Shown here: positions 32,701 through 47,700 of the stretch, in pieces
Position numbering within the stretch: the stretch's first letter is position 1
Layout of the letters: each line of letters starts with the position of its first letter
Source: Hydractinia symbiolongicarpus
Taxonomy: Eukaryota > Cnidaria > Hydrozoa > Anthoathecata > Hydractiniidae
Direction of reading: 5' to 3'
NCBI RefSeq assembly: GCF_029227915.1
Contig: NC_079876.1
Location: 26,259,828-26,323,827 of the forward strand
Length of the DNA stretch: 64,000 nucleotides
The notes under the pieces: model-generated
What the model saw: the letters and a program-made list of their open reading frames with translations, nothing else
Databases searched by the model: none
What the model was told of the DNA's origin: nothing
Translations under genes and position numbers: made by a program

Positions 32701-35700
32701 GATCTCACCAAGTAAAGCATTTATGCGAGAACATCCAGCTGATGAAGAGCCTAACAGAGCATTGATGTTACCCGATGGTTCCATCACGGAGATAACTCAG
32801 TACACTGATCTGATGTGCAAAAAGGGGGTCCAAACTGAATTTTATGTTGTTTCGAAGTCGTTTCCTGATCTAGGATTCAGCGTTGTGCAAAACTTTCGCA
32901 AGGTAAACGACATGCAAAGTGGGATAGAGACCTATATTAGAGGTGAATGTATTGAATACAAGACGAAAGAAGCTCCGACTGAAGACATACCTACCAACAG
33001 AGTTCGGACTTTGGAGGAAGTGTTAGCCTCGTTTCACGTCCAACGACAACTAACGTCTAAAATTTTATACTTGAGCAAACCGCTATTGAAGCAAAACGAG
33101 CAGAAAACCGTCAAACGGTTAAATACTCGATCACCACATTGGACAAGGTAATTGGATTGTCTTCATTTTATCTCTATATTATGATGCTTGCGTAACAAAA
33201 AATGGTAGCTGTAAGTAGCGGCGACCGAATTCTCGTAAATATTTTCACACGATTCAGTCATTACTACCTTAATAGACAAAAAAATGCGTACAATATTTTC
33301 GGTTGTTAAGATTATCCGTCGGGCTAAGTAGTTGTCACTCATAGATAAAATGTCCATTTTAAAGTTTTCAGTCAAGGTAAACGGTAAAATACTCAACAAC
33401 TCTTTGCTCAAATTTTAAGTCAGTATTCTAATAAATAATTTGTCGGAAAAAAGATTAGCCACTCATAAAATATTTCTTCACTTGTGCGTGATATATTTTG
33501 TCCGATAATATAGTTTTCTACATCATGTCTGGCCAGCTGATTTTTTTTTGCATGAACAAACCGTATAAAATATAATTTTATCAATCAAAAATTTAAGCCA
33601 TGTTAATTCCTCTCTCAAGTCTACTGTGTCTGCTAGTCTACAACCTTGATTCAGTGCTAACAAACATATGGTTTTTCAACGCCCCTTTTTACCACTTAAA
33701 AACGCTGTAGTAAGTAGAAAATGGCGTAATACCATTTTTGTCCCCAGAGCTCTTTGAGATAAAAGCTACTTTTTAGGTTTATTTTAAAGAGCTCTTGGAA
33801 CGAGGAGGATTACGTAATGCTTCATATGGTCACATTTATAACAGTTAAAAAGGGGGCTATGGGTCGCATGTGTTTGTCTGGAAGAACAGTGATAATATAA
33901 TCAAACAGCTCACATGATTCCTTGCTTTTAAAAACATATATTTTTCTTTCCACAAAACATTGCTTCTCGAATATCTCGAGTTTGAACAAGCTGTTCACAA
34001 AACATGCGAATTTTATTTAAAATTATTTTCCTTCGTGTTCCACAGTTATAACAGTTCTTCTCCCTAAACTTAAGATATTCAAAAATAATAAAAAGTATAT
34101 ACATATATTTAGCATGTAATAAATTTCTAAAACGTAGTAGCAAAAGTCTAAATAATAAGATTTGGAGTAAGGTTAGGAATAATGGATAGGCACAGGCGTT
34201 AGAAAAAAACAAAACACTTGAGAAGCTGTCGACGCAGAGATGGTTGGTGCGTGGGACACAAGGAACGTAAAATCTGGTAAAAGAAAATAATCACACTACA
34301 CGTATATACAGATTTTCATCACAAATTTAAAAAAATTGTAATCTCCATTTCTTTTTTGTACAATTAAGCAATCTGTTTTGGATTGTTCAGTATTAATTTG
34401 ATTTGATTTGAAAGTCTGCAGACTAAACATTGATTTAGTGGGGAAACGCTTGCCAATGAAACCACAGACTGATTTTTTTGTTTGCTTGAAACTGTTATTG
34501 CCAAGTTTTGTGCTTTAGACGACCGAGAACAATCACAAGACCAGGTCAAAGGGACGTTCATACTGTACCTGGAGACCGTGAGACAAGCACAACATCATCC
34601 GAATCAGAAGGAGATAAACCAAAAGGCAGAAAAGTAAGTTTCAGTCAACTAAACCATTATTTGACAGGATGTAGTAGACCTGCACAATTTTTGAGCAGGG
34701 GATAGGCAGAGGCGAACATATCTTAACATTTTGGATTGGGTATAAACCCATCCTCTGCACAAGTCTCCAAACCAAATTTTAAATTTAACCAAATTTATCA
34801 ATAAAAATCTTTTTTTTTTTTGTATTTTGGGGCGTTGGGAACCGGGGTTGAGCCCTTGTACCCTACGATGTCACGGCCCCGTTTTACGTATTTATCTGCA
34901 CATTTTTTACACGTAATCTTCAGGTGACGTCTGTTCTTGCTGTGCAAATCAACCAGCAGCATTTTAAAAAATCTTCCACGCCATCTTGGTTTCGCAAAGA
35001 AACCAAACAAACAGTCATTAACGAGCTTCGAACTGAATGTAATCAAATCATGCAAGAACGCAACCGTATGATTGGTAACCCGCAGAAAAAGCAACCGTTA
35101 GGTATATTTCGCATTATTTGTCTTGCTGGACACACAAAACAGTGTAATTTCAAAAATTAAAAAAACCGAGTGTTTTTATTTTAATTTTAGGTCCAGTTGA
35201 AATACCCTTGCTATTCGGTTCATCACAGTCTGATGATATCATAGAGGACTCCATAACGAACTCACCTTTAGCAAGGAGGAAAATACAAGTTCCTAATGTG
35301 ATTCTCACTACAAAATTGCATCGTATGAGCAGCAAAGACTCTCAATCTTCAGTTGATCCTAAAAGTTCGACATCTGATGACGACCAGTTTGTGCACATTG
35401 ATTTGTCACCCTTTCAGGATCTACCGGACAAGGAGAACATCCCTGTCACGCGAAAAGGAAGGGAAATTAAATTTCATGGTATCACAAGCACGAAGAAACA
35501 CGGTAAGGAACTTGAAGATGAGCTTAAGGAAGTGCAAAGCTCTAGAACGGACGAGGTGATGTATAAGACACATCAGCTAGAACGACCACCGCAAATTCGG
35601 ATTCGTCCAAATTCAAGAAGAATCTATACTCCGTATACAGATAAACCCAAAGGCAGCACTACGACACGTGCCTCTGTTCCACCTGTTTCGCTAATCGATA

Positions 35701-38700
35701 TGGAAAATACGCTTTCCCAGTCAAGGAGAGAACGAGGACACCTTGTTCAGTTCGTCTCTCAAAGTTCTTTAATTGACAGCACAGACCCCTCTGACCCTTC
35801 CAACCCGGAAGATACTGAGATGGTGCAGCCTGTGGTAGAGTCCTATTCGTTGCTCCAAGAGCCTGAATTCCAACCTTTTGTTTTCGAAGACGATGGCAAC
35901 GAGCTTCAAAATCTAAAAAGAAAAATAGAGAGATCAGCTGATTTTACTGAAACGAAATTTATAATCAATGACAAGAATAGAGAGTCTACAAAACCGCCAA
36001 ATAAAGTTCAAAGAGTACACTCTAAGACAACTGAAACTGATAGTTACACCACTGTCATCCTACGAAGACGTAGATCCGTTGATTACGAGGAGATATCTGA
36101 GGTGTACGAGTCAGACGACTATCAAGATTTACTACCGAAACCAGAAGACGTGATTGAAATCAACACTGATGATGATTTTGTGGTTGTTAAAACAGGACCA
36201 GGTAAAAATAATCCTTTTTTTCTTTGTGATCATGTTTGCATTAGAGATTGTTAAGAAAATTAGAAATAACCACGCCCTACGACAGCGTTAGCACGTAACA
36301 AATAAACGTTTGAAATGGCCTACGTAAAGGGTTTGGTATCCCCCTCCCCTTAAACATCGTGTCATAGGACCTCACCTAAGAACATTTTTATGCAGATTAT
36401 AAAAGTCATCCAAAAGACACTGACAAGAAAGAAGAATACGAGGATATTACCATAGTAACAGAAGCTGTAGTGGAGAACATACGCGATATGCAGAAGGATT
36501 TTGACAAGCTGGATGGTAAGATATTATTTGACCAACGCCATGCGAGTACCATACCAATATCATGGCAATGTAACATTTAGTGTTATGTTATTTAATTACA
36601 ACCATCACCATGCCAGCACTCAATTAATACCTTTTAAAATTTAGTCACGTATTCAGGATTCGCCTAATAATGGTTTCGACCATGCTTCAAGTTAGGAAGA
36701 TTGCACTCTGTTTAAGATTTGAAAAATATATCCTGTCTCCTTGGGGTTTCGACCATGCTTCAAGTTAGGAAGATTGCACTCTGTTTAAGATCGGAAAAAT
36801 ATATTCTGTCTCCTTGTAGTGACTTCAATACAACATTCAGAGGGATAGAACATTTTATTACCTCGATATGGGATTAATTTTATTGACCATCTTGTTTTAC
36901 ATATTTAGATTTATTACCAGAAGAGCAACTTCCGCCGGGTGAAGAACTAAGTGAATTTTCCACAGGACAAACAATCACAACTCGATTACGTAATCCAGGT
37001 CGTAATGTACGGGTACTTGAAGCAGAATACATCGAGGTGGAAAAAGATAAGACAACCAGGACGCAATCAGAGCGTGTCATGTCGTTGGAAACTGTCATCA
37101 GAGCATCACAAACTACTAATTTCAGGGTCAGTTGGATATTATTTGTATAATTTAAAATCGCATAGGTTTTTTCATTTTCGTAAATTTTGCCTTTAATCTT
37201 ACTTGTTTAATCTTAAATTGTTGTGTTTATTCATATGATAATCAAAGGTCTTCAATTTTCTCCATACTTTGGACAGTTTTCGTTTATTCAATATTCATAT
37301 TTCATCTATTTACACAATCATTCGCGTTTACAGAATTCCGTGAAAATCATCAAACATGAGCAGACTACAACAGAAGAGGAAGAAGAAAAAAAAGGAATGA
37401 AAGAATCCAGCACTGTAGACGCCATGCCACCCATTCTTAAGGATGCGGTGAAACCAAAGCAACCAAGGGTGGTGAAGAAAGATCAACTGACTAAAGAAAT
37501 GATTATTCACGAAAGTAAAGTGTTCAGCAGCGAGTATGAATCATCTACTGACGAAGAGGTTTCGACGGATGAGGACACATCTTTTGCTGAGGTACTACTG
37601 CCTGTGGTATACGACGTTGGTATGTCTGGAAGGAAAAGAACAGCCGACAAAGATAACCTTTTAAAGGAGCTAGTCCTGCACGAGAGTTATGTTCCATCAA
37701 AAAGTTCAATCTTCCATGTGGAAGAGGACCGGCAGCTGCTTGAGAAGACGGAGTATGAAACAAGAAGTGAATACATGTACAAGAGAACACAACACAGGAG
37801 GGATTCGTTTGAATCTTCAGACAGGAAATTTCGCATGTCGCATTTTGATTTTCTGGACACCACCACCGATGAATATGCGACCACGACAGAAGGTACCTCC
37901 TCTGATGAAGAGCGATTCACTGACATTCCACATGTTCTTTCGTATTCTGACGAAGATGAAGAGACCTTATCGGAAGGGAGTATGCCAGAAAGCGATGTTG
38001 AACTAAGTTTACAAGAGTTTCAGAAGACTTTGGATCGCAATGAAATGGTTGTTTCTATTAGACAACCTGTTGAAGAAGAAGAAATTCCATGTGATCGATT
38101 CCAAGACGTGCAAACAGACGTCGCGTTTGAGGACTTGTTTCCTCCTGAAACAACACAACTGGAGTTTGTGGTAGAACCCATTGACGCCGATGTCGGAAGT
38201 GTCACTGTTCACAACCTTGAGCACACGACAAGGAAAAGCACCACAGAAGTCCCTGTGAAATCCAAAGAACGCGACGTTGGTGGAGTAACAATCCATTCAC
38301 AAGAGAGGACAACCAAGGTAACTGATGAAGAAGTTATAGTTTCGTCAAGAGATAAAAACATTGGGGCAGTTACCATCGTGGAAGAGTTTTCTGAAATTTT
38401 AGATAAATCAAGTAGAACATTTATCACTGTTCGTGATGATCACCACCACCCCCACCATCTTGCTCCTGATCAACTCAGTATGCTGGAGGTGTCAGTGGAA
38501 GAGGATAGTAACGACGAGGAATATGTCATCGTTGATTTTGTTGATGCACCTGAAAAGATAATACAAGACGAAGAATTTGATAAAAACAGTGTTGAAGAAT
38601 TGTCAGAAGCGGAAACAAAAGAAATTGACGAAGATGATGTTGTGACTGAGAAGACGAAGTCAAGAAAAAGAAAACCTCAAACAGAGGAGGACAATGAGAT

Positions 38701-41700
38701 TGAATTAAAAAAGAAGCCGGAACCGGTTATGGATGAAAAAATAGATCCAACTACACACGATCTATCAGTTGATACTAAAAATAGTTATTCTGATGAGGAG
38801 GAAAAAAACGAAAACGAAGAAGTTAAAATTATTCACATCGGGTCTTCTTTAGATGATCCAGCAAATTTGCATCAGGAGCCAATAAAAGAAACGTTTAAAG
38901 AAATTATCGTTCAGGATGTTGAGCCAGTTGTTGAAAGCTATCCAGAACCTGAACCCACAGATGACCTGTCATCACCTTCATCAAGTGAGGACGAGGAAGA
39001 AAAACCAAAGGAGGAAGTACAAGAAACATCATACGAAACAAAAGTAGAAAATCCAGAATTGGATTATGTAACTGTGATCGAAGAAGTTGTTATTGAGGAA
39101 CACGAGACAGCGAGAAAAACTTCAAACCCTGAAATTGATGAAATAGAATCTTCTTCCTCTTCCAGTGAGGAAGAACCAGAAATTTTTAATGAGGAAACTG
39201 AAGAAGTTACTGTAATTAAAAGGGAAGAGGAAATAGAGCCAGAAAGTGAAACATTTGAGGAGATTATCGTTCAGGATAGTGAACCAGTTGTCGAAAGCTA
39301 TCCAGAACCTGAACCCCAAGACGATCTGTCATCACCTCCATCAAGTGGGGACGAGAAAGAAAACCCAAAGGAGAAAGTACAAGAAACATCATACGATACA
39401 AAAGAAGAAAGTCCAGAATTGAATCACGTAACTGTGATCGAAGAAGTTGTTTTTGAAGAACACGAGACAAGAAAAAGTGTTTCCAAACCAGAAGTTGATG
39501 AAATACAATCTTCTTCCTCTTCCAGTGAGGAAGAACCAGAAATTTTAAATGAGGAAACTGAAGAAGTTACTGTTATTAAAAAGGAAGAGAAAATAGAGTC
39601 AGAAAGTGAAACATTTGAGGAGATTATCGTTCAGGATAATGAACCAGTTGTTGAAAATTATCCAGAAACCACACCCAAAGACGATCTGTCATTACCTACA
39701 TCAAGTGAGGACGAGGAAGAAGAACCAAAGGAGGAAGTACAAGAAACATCATACGAAACAAAAGTAGAAGATCCAGAATTGGATTATGTAACTGTGATCG
39801 AAGAAGTTGTTATTGAGGAACACGAGACAGCGAGAAAAATTTCAAACCCTGAAATTGATGAAATAGAAACTTCTTCCTTCTCCAGTGAGGAAGAACTGGA
39901 AATTGTAAATAAAGAGACTGACCAGGTCACTGTGATTAAAAAAGAAGAGATTAAAGAACCAGAAAGTGAAACATTTGAGGAGATTATCGTTCAGGATACT
40001 GAGCCAGTTGTCGAAAGTTATCCAGAACCTGAACCCCAAGACGATCTGTCATCAACTTTATCAACTGAGGACGAGAAAGAAGACCCAAAGGAGGAAGTAC
40101 AAGAAACATCATACGAAACAAAAGTAGAAAGTTCAGAATTGAATCACGTAACTGTAATCGAAAAAGTTGTTATTGAAGAACAAGAGACAAGAGAAAGTGT
40201 TTCTAAACCCGAAATTGATGAAATAGAATTTTCTTCCTCTTCCAGTGAGGAGGAATCAGAAATTTTGAAAGAGGAAACTGAAGAAGTTACTTTAATTGAA
40301 AAGGAAAAGGAAATGAAGCCAGAAAGTGAAACATTTGAGGAGATTATCGGTCAGGATAATGAACCAATAGCAGAAAGTTATCCAGAAGCTGTACACCACG
40401 ATGATACATCGTCGTATTCATCAAGCGATGGCGAAGTTGATGATCTTAAAAAGGATGTTATGAAGATAACGTATATAACTGAGAAAGACGAACAAGCAGT
40501 GGATTATGCGACTGTGATCGAGAGACTTATCATTGAGGAGGACGAAATTGTAAACATTGTTCCAAAATCTGAAAATGACGAATTAGAATCGTTTTCTTCC
40601 TCCTCCGAAGAAGAAAAGGAACAGACTGCTAATGAAATCATAGTCCAGAACTATGAGTTAACAATAACTAATCCCAGTGATACGTCTTCTACAACATCAG
40701 GTGATAAGTCAGAGGACAATTTCCAGCATGTCGAGGAGGAGTCTACTCATATCGTTCAAAGGGAGGAACCAGACACAGACTATGTGATCACGATCAAAGA
40801 AGTTGTAATGGAAGAGCACCAGAATGTGAGTTTTTCACGAACTGAACTTGACGAAGTAAAGTCCTTATCTCCTTCTTCTAGCGATGACGAAACAGAGAAT
40901 GTCGGTTCAGAACCGGAAGTACAGAGTCCAGCTGAAGAGGAAAAAACTGGAGAGCCAGAAAGTGAGGTGTTTGAAGAAATTGTCGTTCAAGATGACGAAC
41001 CAGTTATGAAATGTTATCCAGAAACTAAAGATGATATTTCGTCTTCCTCGAGTGAAGAGGAACTGGAAAATTTAAATTCACAAGCTAAAGAAATCAATGT
41101 AATTGAAAAGGAGGAGGCTAAGGAGCCAGAGACATCTGAAAAAATTATCGTTCAGCGTAATGAACTTACTGTTGAAAGCCTTCCAGAAAATTTATTTCAA
41201 GATGATCTCTTCCCCCATGACAGGGACCAGGAAAGCACAACTAAGAATGTTAAAATAAATGATGACGTTGAAGTGATAGATGATACTAGAATTATTGAAA
41301 CAGTTCAACATCAGGATTTCTCCGAATCAGATTCTAGCGACGATGAGCAACATCGTGACAAGACCAAATTTTGTATTGACACTGTGACGGAAGAAGATGA
41401 CGACTTTGTGTCTAGTGTCAACGAAGAATCCGAGATTGACGAGAAGAAAATAAACTTCCCTGAGCCAGTCAAAGATAAACTAACCGAACACCTTCCCTCT
41501 GATGTCACTGAAGTTGTGGAAGTTAAAGTAGAACATGTCAAAATCGAACCAGTTGAAAGTGAGTATTCATCCGATGACGGCGACATCACACCGACACCAT
41601 CGGATAATAACGACGAAAAAGAAAGTCCAGCTGTGCCAGAAAATTTAACTGTTGAAGTTGATGAAAAGAATACGATATTCTTGTCAAGTACAGAAGAAGG

Positions 41701-44700
41701 TAAATTAACTCTATTCCTTGATGTATATCCTCTGTGAGAGAAGTGAAAATGTAATCTTACTTGACCTAGGGACACTGTACCTGGGGTCCAGGGCGCGCTG
41801 TAAGCCCTTTGATGGGGTCCAAGGGTGAAGCCCCTGGAAGCCAACGCATTTTTAGAGTCCTAAAACACGTAAAACGGCTTTTTCGGTCCTGGTTGTTGTG
41901 TACTGATTTCGTTGGTAAGCGTCACTGCATAAAAAATTGTGGAGTCCCCCCCATTCCTCAGCCACCTTAGTGGTGCCGCCCCTGTATACTAAATAAGAGG
42001 CGTCTTCCCATTTCATTACTTTTCCATAAGTCTGTTAATTTTATTTCTGAAAAATATTTGCTTCTTTGAAAAAGTGGATCGACTTATTACAAGCTCGTGA
42101 GCTTGTATTAAAACGCAAATGCGTCCTACAAGAATGGAAATTTTTGCCTCTCTGAGCACCGACACGGGAGTCGTCGTGTGTTCGAATCTCATCTTGGTAA
42201 CTTTTTTTACTTTTTTTTCTTTTTTCTTTTTTAAAAAGATAAGACAAGTGTTCAAAACACTTGTTTAACTAACTAGTAAATAAAGGTGTTTCCACCAAAC
42301 TTTTTAAAAGTGAATGTAGGCAGAATTAACTGAATTAATGAATTTCGCAAATTTGGGGGTTTGTGGGTTTGTGGTCTTTCTTTTTCCTGTCAGTCGGTTC
42401 ACCCAAGACGGACCCATCGAAAATTAAAAGTTCGAGGAATTTTCCGTTCAGGAAGGTCTCACAAATCAATTTTGAAAAATAAGTGTGTAACAAATATTAT
42501 TGCGTATCTGAATAGTAAAATATGTCGTGTCTAACTTCGTAACAAAAATCCCAATTTGATAGACAGCTTTTTGTAAACTTTATTCGCGAGGTTGTTTGCG
42601 TATATCATACGTCTTGTTAGATGATAGGAAAAATGAGGAGGTTTCTTACAATTGAATTTGTTCCACTGTTAACATGATATCATTCCCCAAGTATTTTCCA
42701 AACCGTTTTTGGGAAAATCTTGTTTTTTCGGCTCCATGCATCAATACAAAAGTATCTAAAGAATAAAAAAAATCATTTATAGTTTTGTTCATTGACAATT
42801 TAAACATTAATTTTTTCCAACCAGGTGCAATTAGACTTGACGCACCGTCATCCGACTTAGAGAAAGTCATTCGCTCAAATGCCACCATTGACGAATATGT
42901 TGTTATCACCGTAAAGAAACCTGACCAACCAAGCTTTGATGAAGAAAGGTCTCAAGTACAGAAGGTTAGTATATTTGGTCTCGCTTATTAGCTGGTCATA
43001 TTACCGAAGTTTAAGAAATTTGTTTGTGTAATAGAGTAATTACTAATAGTATTATAAATTATTATAAAATTCGAAAAGTAACAGGAAAAGCTTACAAAGT
43101 CCCACAATATCATATTATTCCACTGATTTCAACATCAAATGAAATATAGTTCGCTACGCTCGAAACTAGAATGCCCAAATATAGAAACGCCCAGATATTG
43201 GAAATTCTCATTCGTTTAGAAATCTACCTCAGAAGAAGTGTGCGGCCAACTTGACGAAACCGATAAAAGTTCGTCGTTTGAATCGTCTAATGACGATGAA
43301 CCAGGTATGAAAAATTAATCGTTGCTTAGCAAAAAATCATCCATTATTGTTTGCTACCCGTTAAAGAATTTTAAATTATGTTTTGGTTCTTTCGCCGATC
43401 GGTATGGCTTAGCATTTATAAGTCTTGTTAAAGCGTTGTCATGGCGACTGACGTTAGGAGTCATAACGAACAGAAAGAAAAATGTTTCTATCTAAAGTTA
43501 AACCTTCTATATATTTACGTTGTTGTCTTTCAGTTGAAGAAATCGTAAGCGTTGCGACTGAACAAATTGTCGAATCTTCTCCCGTGCTTGACGAGATAGT
43601 CGCCGACCAACAAGAAGAGACAACCTACGACTCCACTCTTTCTGACGTCGACATTATAGAGTACGACCTTGTTGAGACGCCTTCTTTAGTTGAAAATGTT
43701 GTCGCTTTAGAAGAACGAGCTGAAAAGGACGAAGTACTGCACGATACGGAATTACATGAAAATACATTTGTGAGAACGGAGTCTACTTTGGAAGCGAATA
43801 AAAAAGAATCGCCGTTAACCGTGGAAAATGTGGTCGCACTTACTACGGAAGTGTCATATGAATCAACGAACCGTGATTATGTTATCATGGAGCCACAAGT
43901 AGAAGAAATAGAAAGTATAAATTTAGCGGAGGTTGAGCATGGAGAAACTCACGAAAAAGCAGAGCATATTCAAAACACTGTAATATTCGAGGCTGCTTTT
44001 CCACGTATTGTTTATCCGTTTCGTAGATCCACTGTTGAAGTGCCGGCGGACGAGTATCCAGAAAGTGCTAGCGATGCCGAAAGCGAAGACGATATATTTG
44101 CAGAAGGAGAAAAAGAAGAGTCCGAGGAGGATCCAGCACCATATAATGACGAAACTTTGGTTGCAGCTACTATCTTACAGCCAGTTTCACATACGCCAAC
44201 CTTTTTCTACACTGGTGAAGAAGACGAACAACTTGGGGAAGACATACAACTGCCCACAAAAGTTGAACTTTCTTCAGACAATGATGTTTCTGCCAATGAA
44301 AGCGATGTTGACACCCTAAAATCCAGTGATAATGATGATGAAGAATATATACACGTGGAATTTGTGGAGCCTGTTGAGTCTGAACCAACAGAACCTGATG
44401 CAGATACACTTTTCTCTTCAAAGCATCACATTGATATCAGCAAGCAACCAGATGTTATTTCTCTCAGATTGGGTCTAACTGAACCTACTGGACCCATAGA
44501 TGAAGAAGTAAGTAAGTGTTCCTCTTCGGAGACTGTAGATGATGCAGTTGAGGAGATGACTACACCAAAATATGTGATAACGCCTGAAATAAATTCTGTA
44601 GATGAGTCAGTCGAGCAGTTCGATCCGCGTTATGTTGATGTTTTTGTAAAAAACGTTACCTCGGACGATGAGCTGAATACTTCAGATGAAGAACCATCTT

Positions 44701-47700
44701 CTATAGTGAGCATCACATCTGATAGTATCGAAGAAGAGGTTAAACGAGTCATAGTTGAACCAGTCGAAAGCTTACCTGTAGATGAAAAAGTAGATTTTAA
44801 AGAACCAGATGGTATATTAAGTCAAGAACCAGTACTCGAAAAGAACGAAACAGAAAGTCTTTCTGACGGAGAACTAACAACATCTGAAAAATCCGGATCT
44901 GAAAAACCCAATGAAGAAGAACCCGCCGCTGAAGAGTCAAGCACTCAACCCGATTCGCCTCGATTCACTACATCATTTGACGTAACTGTTATAAAACCTA
45001 ACGATCCATATACAGTGTCCTTGAAATATGTTGATGTGACAAGCGCCCCCCTTCAAACGCAAGAAGTTAACTTTACAAAATCGGAAGATGAAATCGACGC
45101 GTCATCCGAAATATCCGAAGAGTCGCCTGATGAGCGTCCTGACCTAACGTTACCATCCGATGAAGAAATACTCGAGGTTGAACGAAGTCTGGAGGACTTG
45201 GACAGGGAACTGAAGCTCAACGAAAATGTTACATTGCAGTCACCTATAAAAAAAATCCCCGATAAGGAAACTCTTCGCGAAAGCGTCGTAGTTGACACCA
45301 TATTAGAGCCGAAAAAAGCACAATATGAAGAGTCCTTGCCGGAAGAATTTATGACAATTGGCGATGTTGTCGATATAGCCCAGCAGAAGTATCATAAGGT
45401 TGACGTTTTTTCATCCGAGCCGCACGTCATACAAGTTGCTCGCGCTGAAGAAACCAAAAAAGTTGAACCCCAAGAAGAGATTAAGCAGGTTTTTTCGCAA
45501 CGAATGAAAGGCAAACACTTATCCCAAGTCTTTTCCGACGAAGAAGAGTTACAGTCGGATATCATAACTGGTCGTTACACGCCAGTAGTCTCCACCGTAG
45601 AGCTCGGAGTACAAGAGAAGTTCGCCATCAGCGATGATGAATCAACTAGCAGTGGGATCAATGATACTGAAGATGAAGAAGAGCATAAAGAGGATGAGGA
45701 GAACAAAGAGGATGAAGAAACTAAAGAAGATCCCATACAAGAATTTGTGGTGGAAAAACCAAAAGAAAATCGTCCTTATGACGAAGGTTATTCTTCGCCT
45801 AAAGAAATCAAGTCCTTTGACGTTCAAGCGATTACTCAAAAACCAATCGAGTTTGAAAGTCTATCTGAGATCAAGCCTGTAATATACGATTACAATGAAC
45901 CAATGTCTCCTACAAAAGGTAACCATTCTCATCTCTATGCATTGTTTTAACGGTAGCCTCAAAGTACAACAAATTTGGTATTTAAAGCCAGAGAAACAGG
46001 CCTAATAAATGAGGTGGTTATTTCTTTTTCTACAGTCGGGTACAAATTAAGAATAGGCATAAAAAACCTGCATTTCCATAATACCTGTATTTTTCTGCTG
46101 TCTTGTTTAGACGACGACACAAAAGCTGGCCGAATCTCTCCAAAAATGCCAGAATTTCGCCAAATCGAACGTATGGTATTAATCGAAGATGAAATTCCCG
46201 ACGATTTAAATGAAGTACACATTAAAGAAATTGTACCCGAAGAACTTTTTCCCGATGGTGACCCATTCGAAAATGAGGAGGAAGCAGATTCTACTGCAGA
46301 GGAAGCTGATGAATCAGACACCAGCACTGACAAAGGTATAAACAAATCATTGTCCCCTCAATGTTGCGTTGTATTCTTATGTTACTATTAAACGAACTGG
46401 TAAATTTTAATATTTATAGATTCGACTGATGAAGAACCCTCTTTCGTACCGCGCCCCCTGACGTCACATAGGCAGAAATTAGGAGATATATATCAAAGAC
46501 CAGCACAACAAGAACCTGAAAAGGTCCCGGAAGATGACGATGCACCAGAATACGACATTTCAAAGTATTTATCGTTTGAAGAACAAGAGCTAAAGCAGAT
46601 AATGGAGAGTGATGAACAACAAGAAGAAGATAATAAAGAAGAAGCTACTCCAATCAATATATTATCATATTTCTCTGATGATAACACACTTAATGTTAAC
46701 GAGGAACTCATCATTAATGAAACAAGGGAAACGGAAGTGTTTTCAGTACCGGATGTAGATTACAATCAAGACAAAGAAAAAGAGGAGGAAGGAACAGATG
46801 ATACGAAAGATTCTGATCTAACAGATGCAGAATTCGAGCCTCATGAAAAGGAAAAGCTGAAGGAAAAAGGTAGGAAACGAATTATGTAGTGGTTATTCTG
46901 AAATACCTTATCTCCGCTATCTGTACATAGATGTAGTGAGTTAAAGGGTTTGGATCTTAGCACCATCTTTTTCCACCTTAGCACCATCTTTATTCTCTAC
47001 TTCAAATATGTTTGTGCAGCAAGTGTTTATTATTGGGGCTTTTAGTCCGCAAAACTTTTAATATGTATGTCACGCGAATTTTATACCAGACAGATTACGA
47101 GCATTACTGTAGACTAGTTGATGGCACGTGAAAATACAGAGGCTTGTGAACGCCTTGTACATACTATGTAAATATTACTCTGGAATTGTTATTAGCTGGC
47201 GTTAACCACATCATTTTTTGGTATGGTCATCGATGCACTGTACGCATCAAAACCATCTAGTTTAAATTCGTCACATCTAGCGACGTTCCATGCTTATTAA
47301 TTTAAACCTTGGTTGTTGTATCAATGTACCCTTTTTGTTGTTATATTTTCCCTGTCCTGATAAAAGATAACTAATCTCAATGCATATGGCGTATTATTTG
47401 TGTATGAATATGACTCAAGAAATTTGTTTCAATATATTCTTAGTGATCCAAGAGAGAGAACTTGAAGAGTCTGGCGCAGGGTTTTCATTCAAATACGGCA
47501 TGCATATCATCGAAACTGAAGTGGAAGAAAAACCTGAGAAAGAAGAAAGAAGAGTTGGGAAATTGGTTATACCTGAGTTGTTTGATAAAGAGCAAAAGCC
47601 GAAGGAACGTTCTGTTAGAAAGGTAAGTGCTTTATATATATTGTTTTGGAAATATAGCTAACGTGAAGCGTTTGTTTTGCTGCTTGATGAGATAGAAATG

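Larger units (their letters stand above)
30380..33147 (+). other. Possible folded N-terminal domain of the giant protein (exons 2-3)
   Basis: Exons 30380-30550 and 32634-33147 encode residues 9-236. Segments include KYIHAFYVYPDATDESQAEV, FENDFNNYLWQKRTFILGHG, RALMLPDGSITEITQYTDLM, TEFYVVSKSFPDLGFSVVQN and EVLASFHVQRQLTSKILYL. Alternating hydrophobic stretches and aromatics suggest a beta-rich fold, unlike the rest of the protein. It is the best region for a structure or profile search, since the repeats will give only low-complexity matches. Confidence 0.5.

Noticed and set aside
41311-41844. 177-codon open frame on the minus strand and other long minus-strand Ser-rich frames across 37-63 kb
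   Set aside because: Shadows of the acidic giant gene: GAA/GAT/TCA-rich codons give Ser/Phe/Leu-rich complements without stops.
42147-42203. tRNA gene
   Set aside because: The 3' half looks like a tRNA, but there is no matching 5' acceptor strand upstream.
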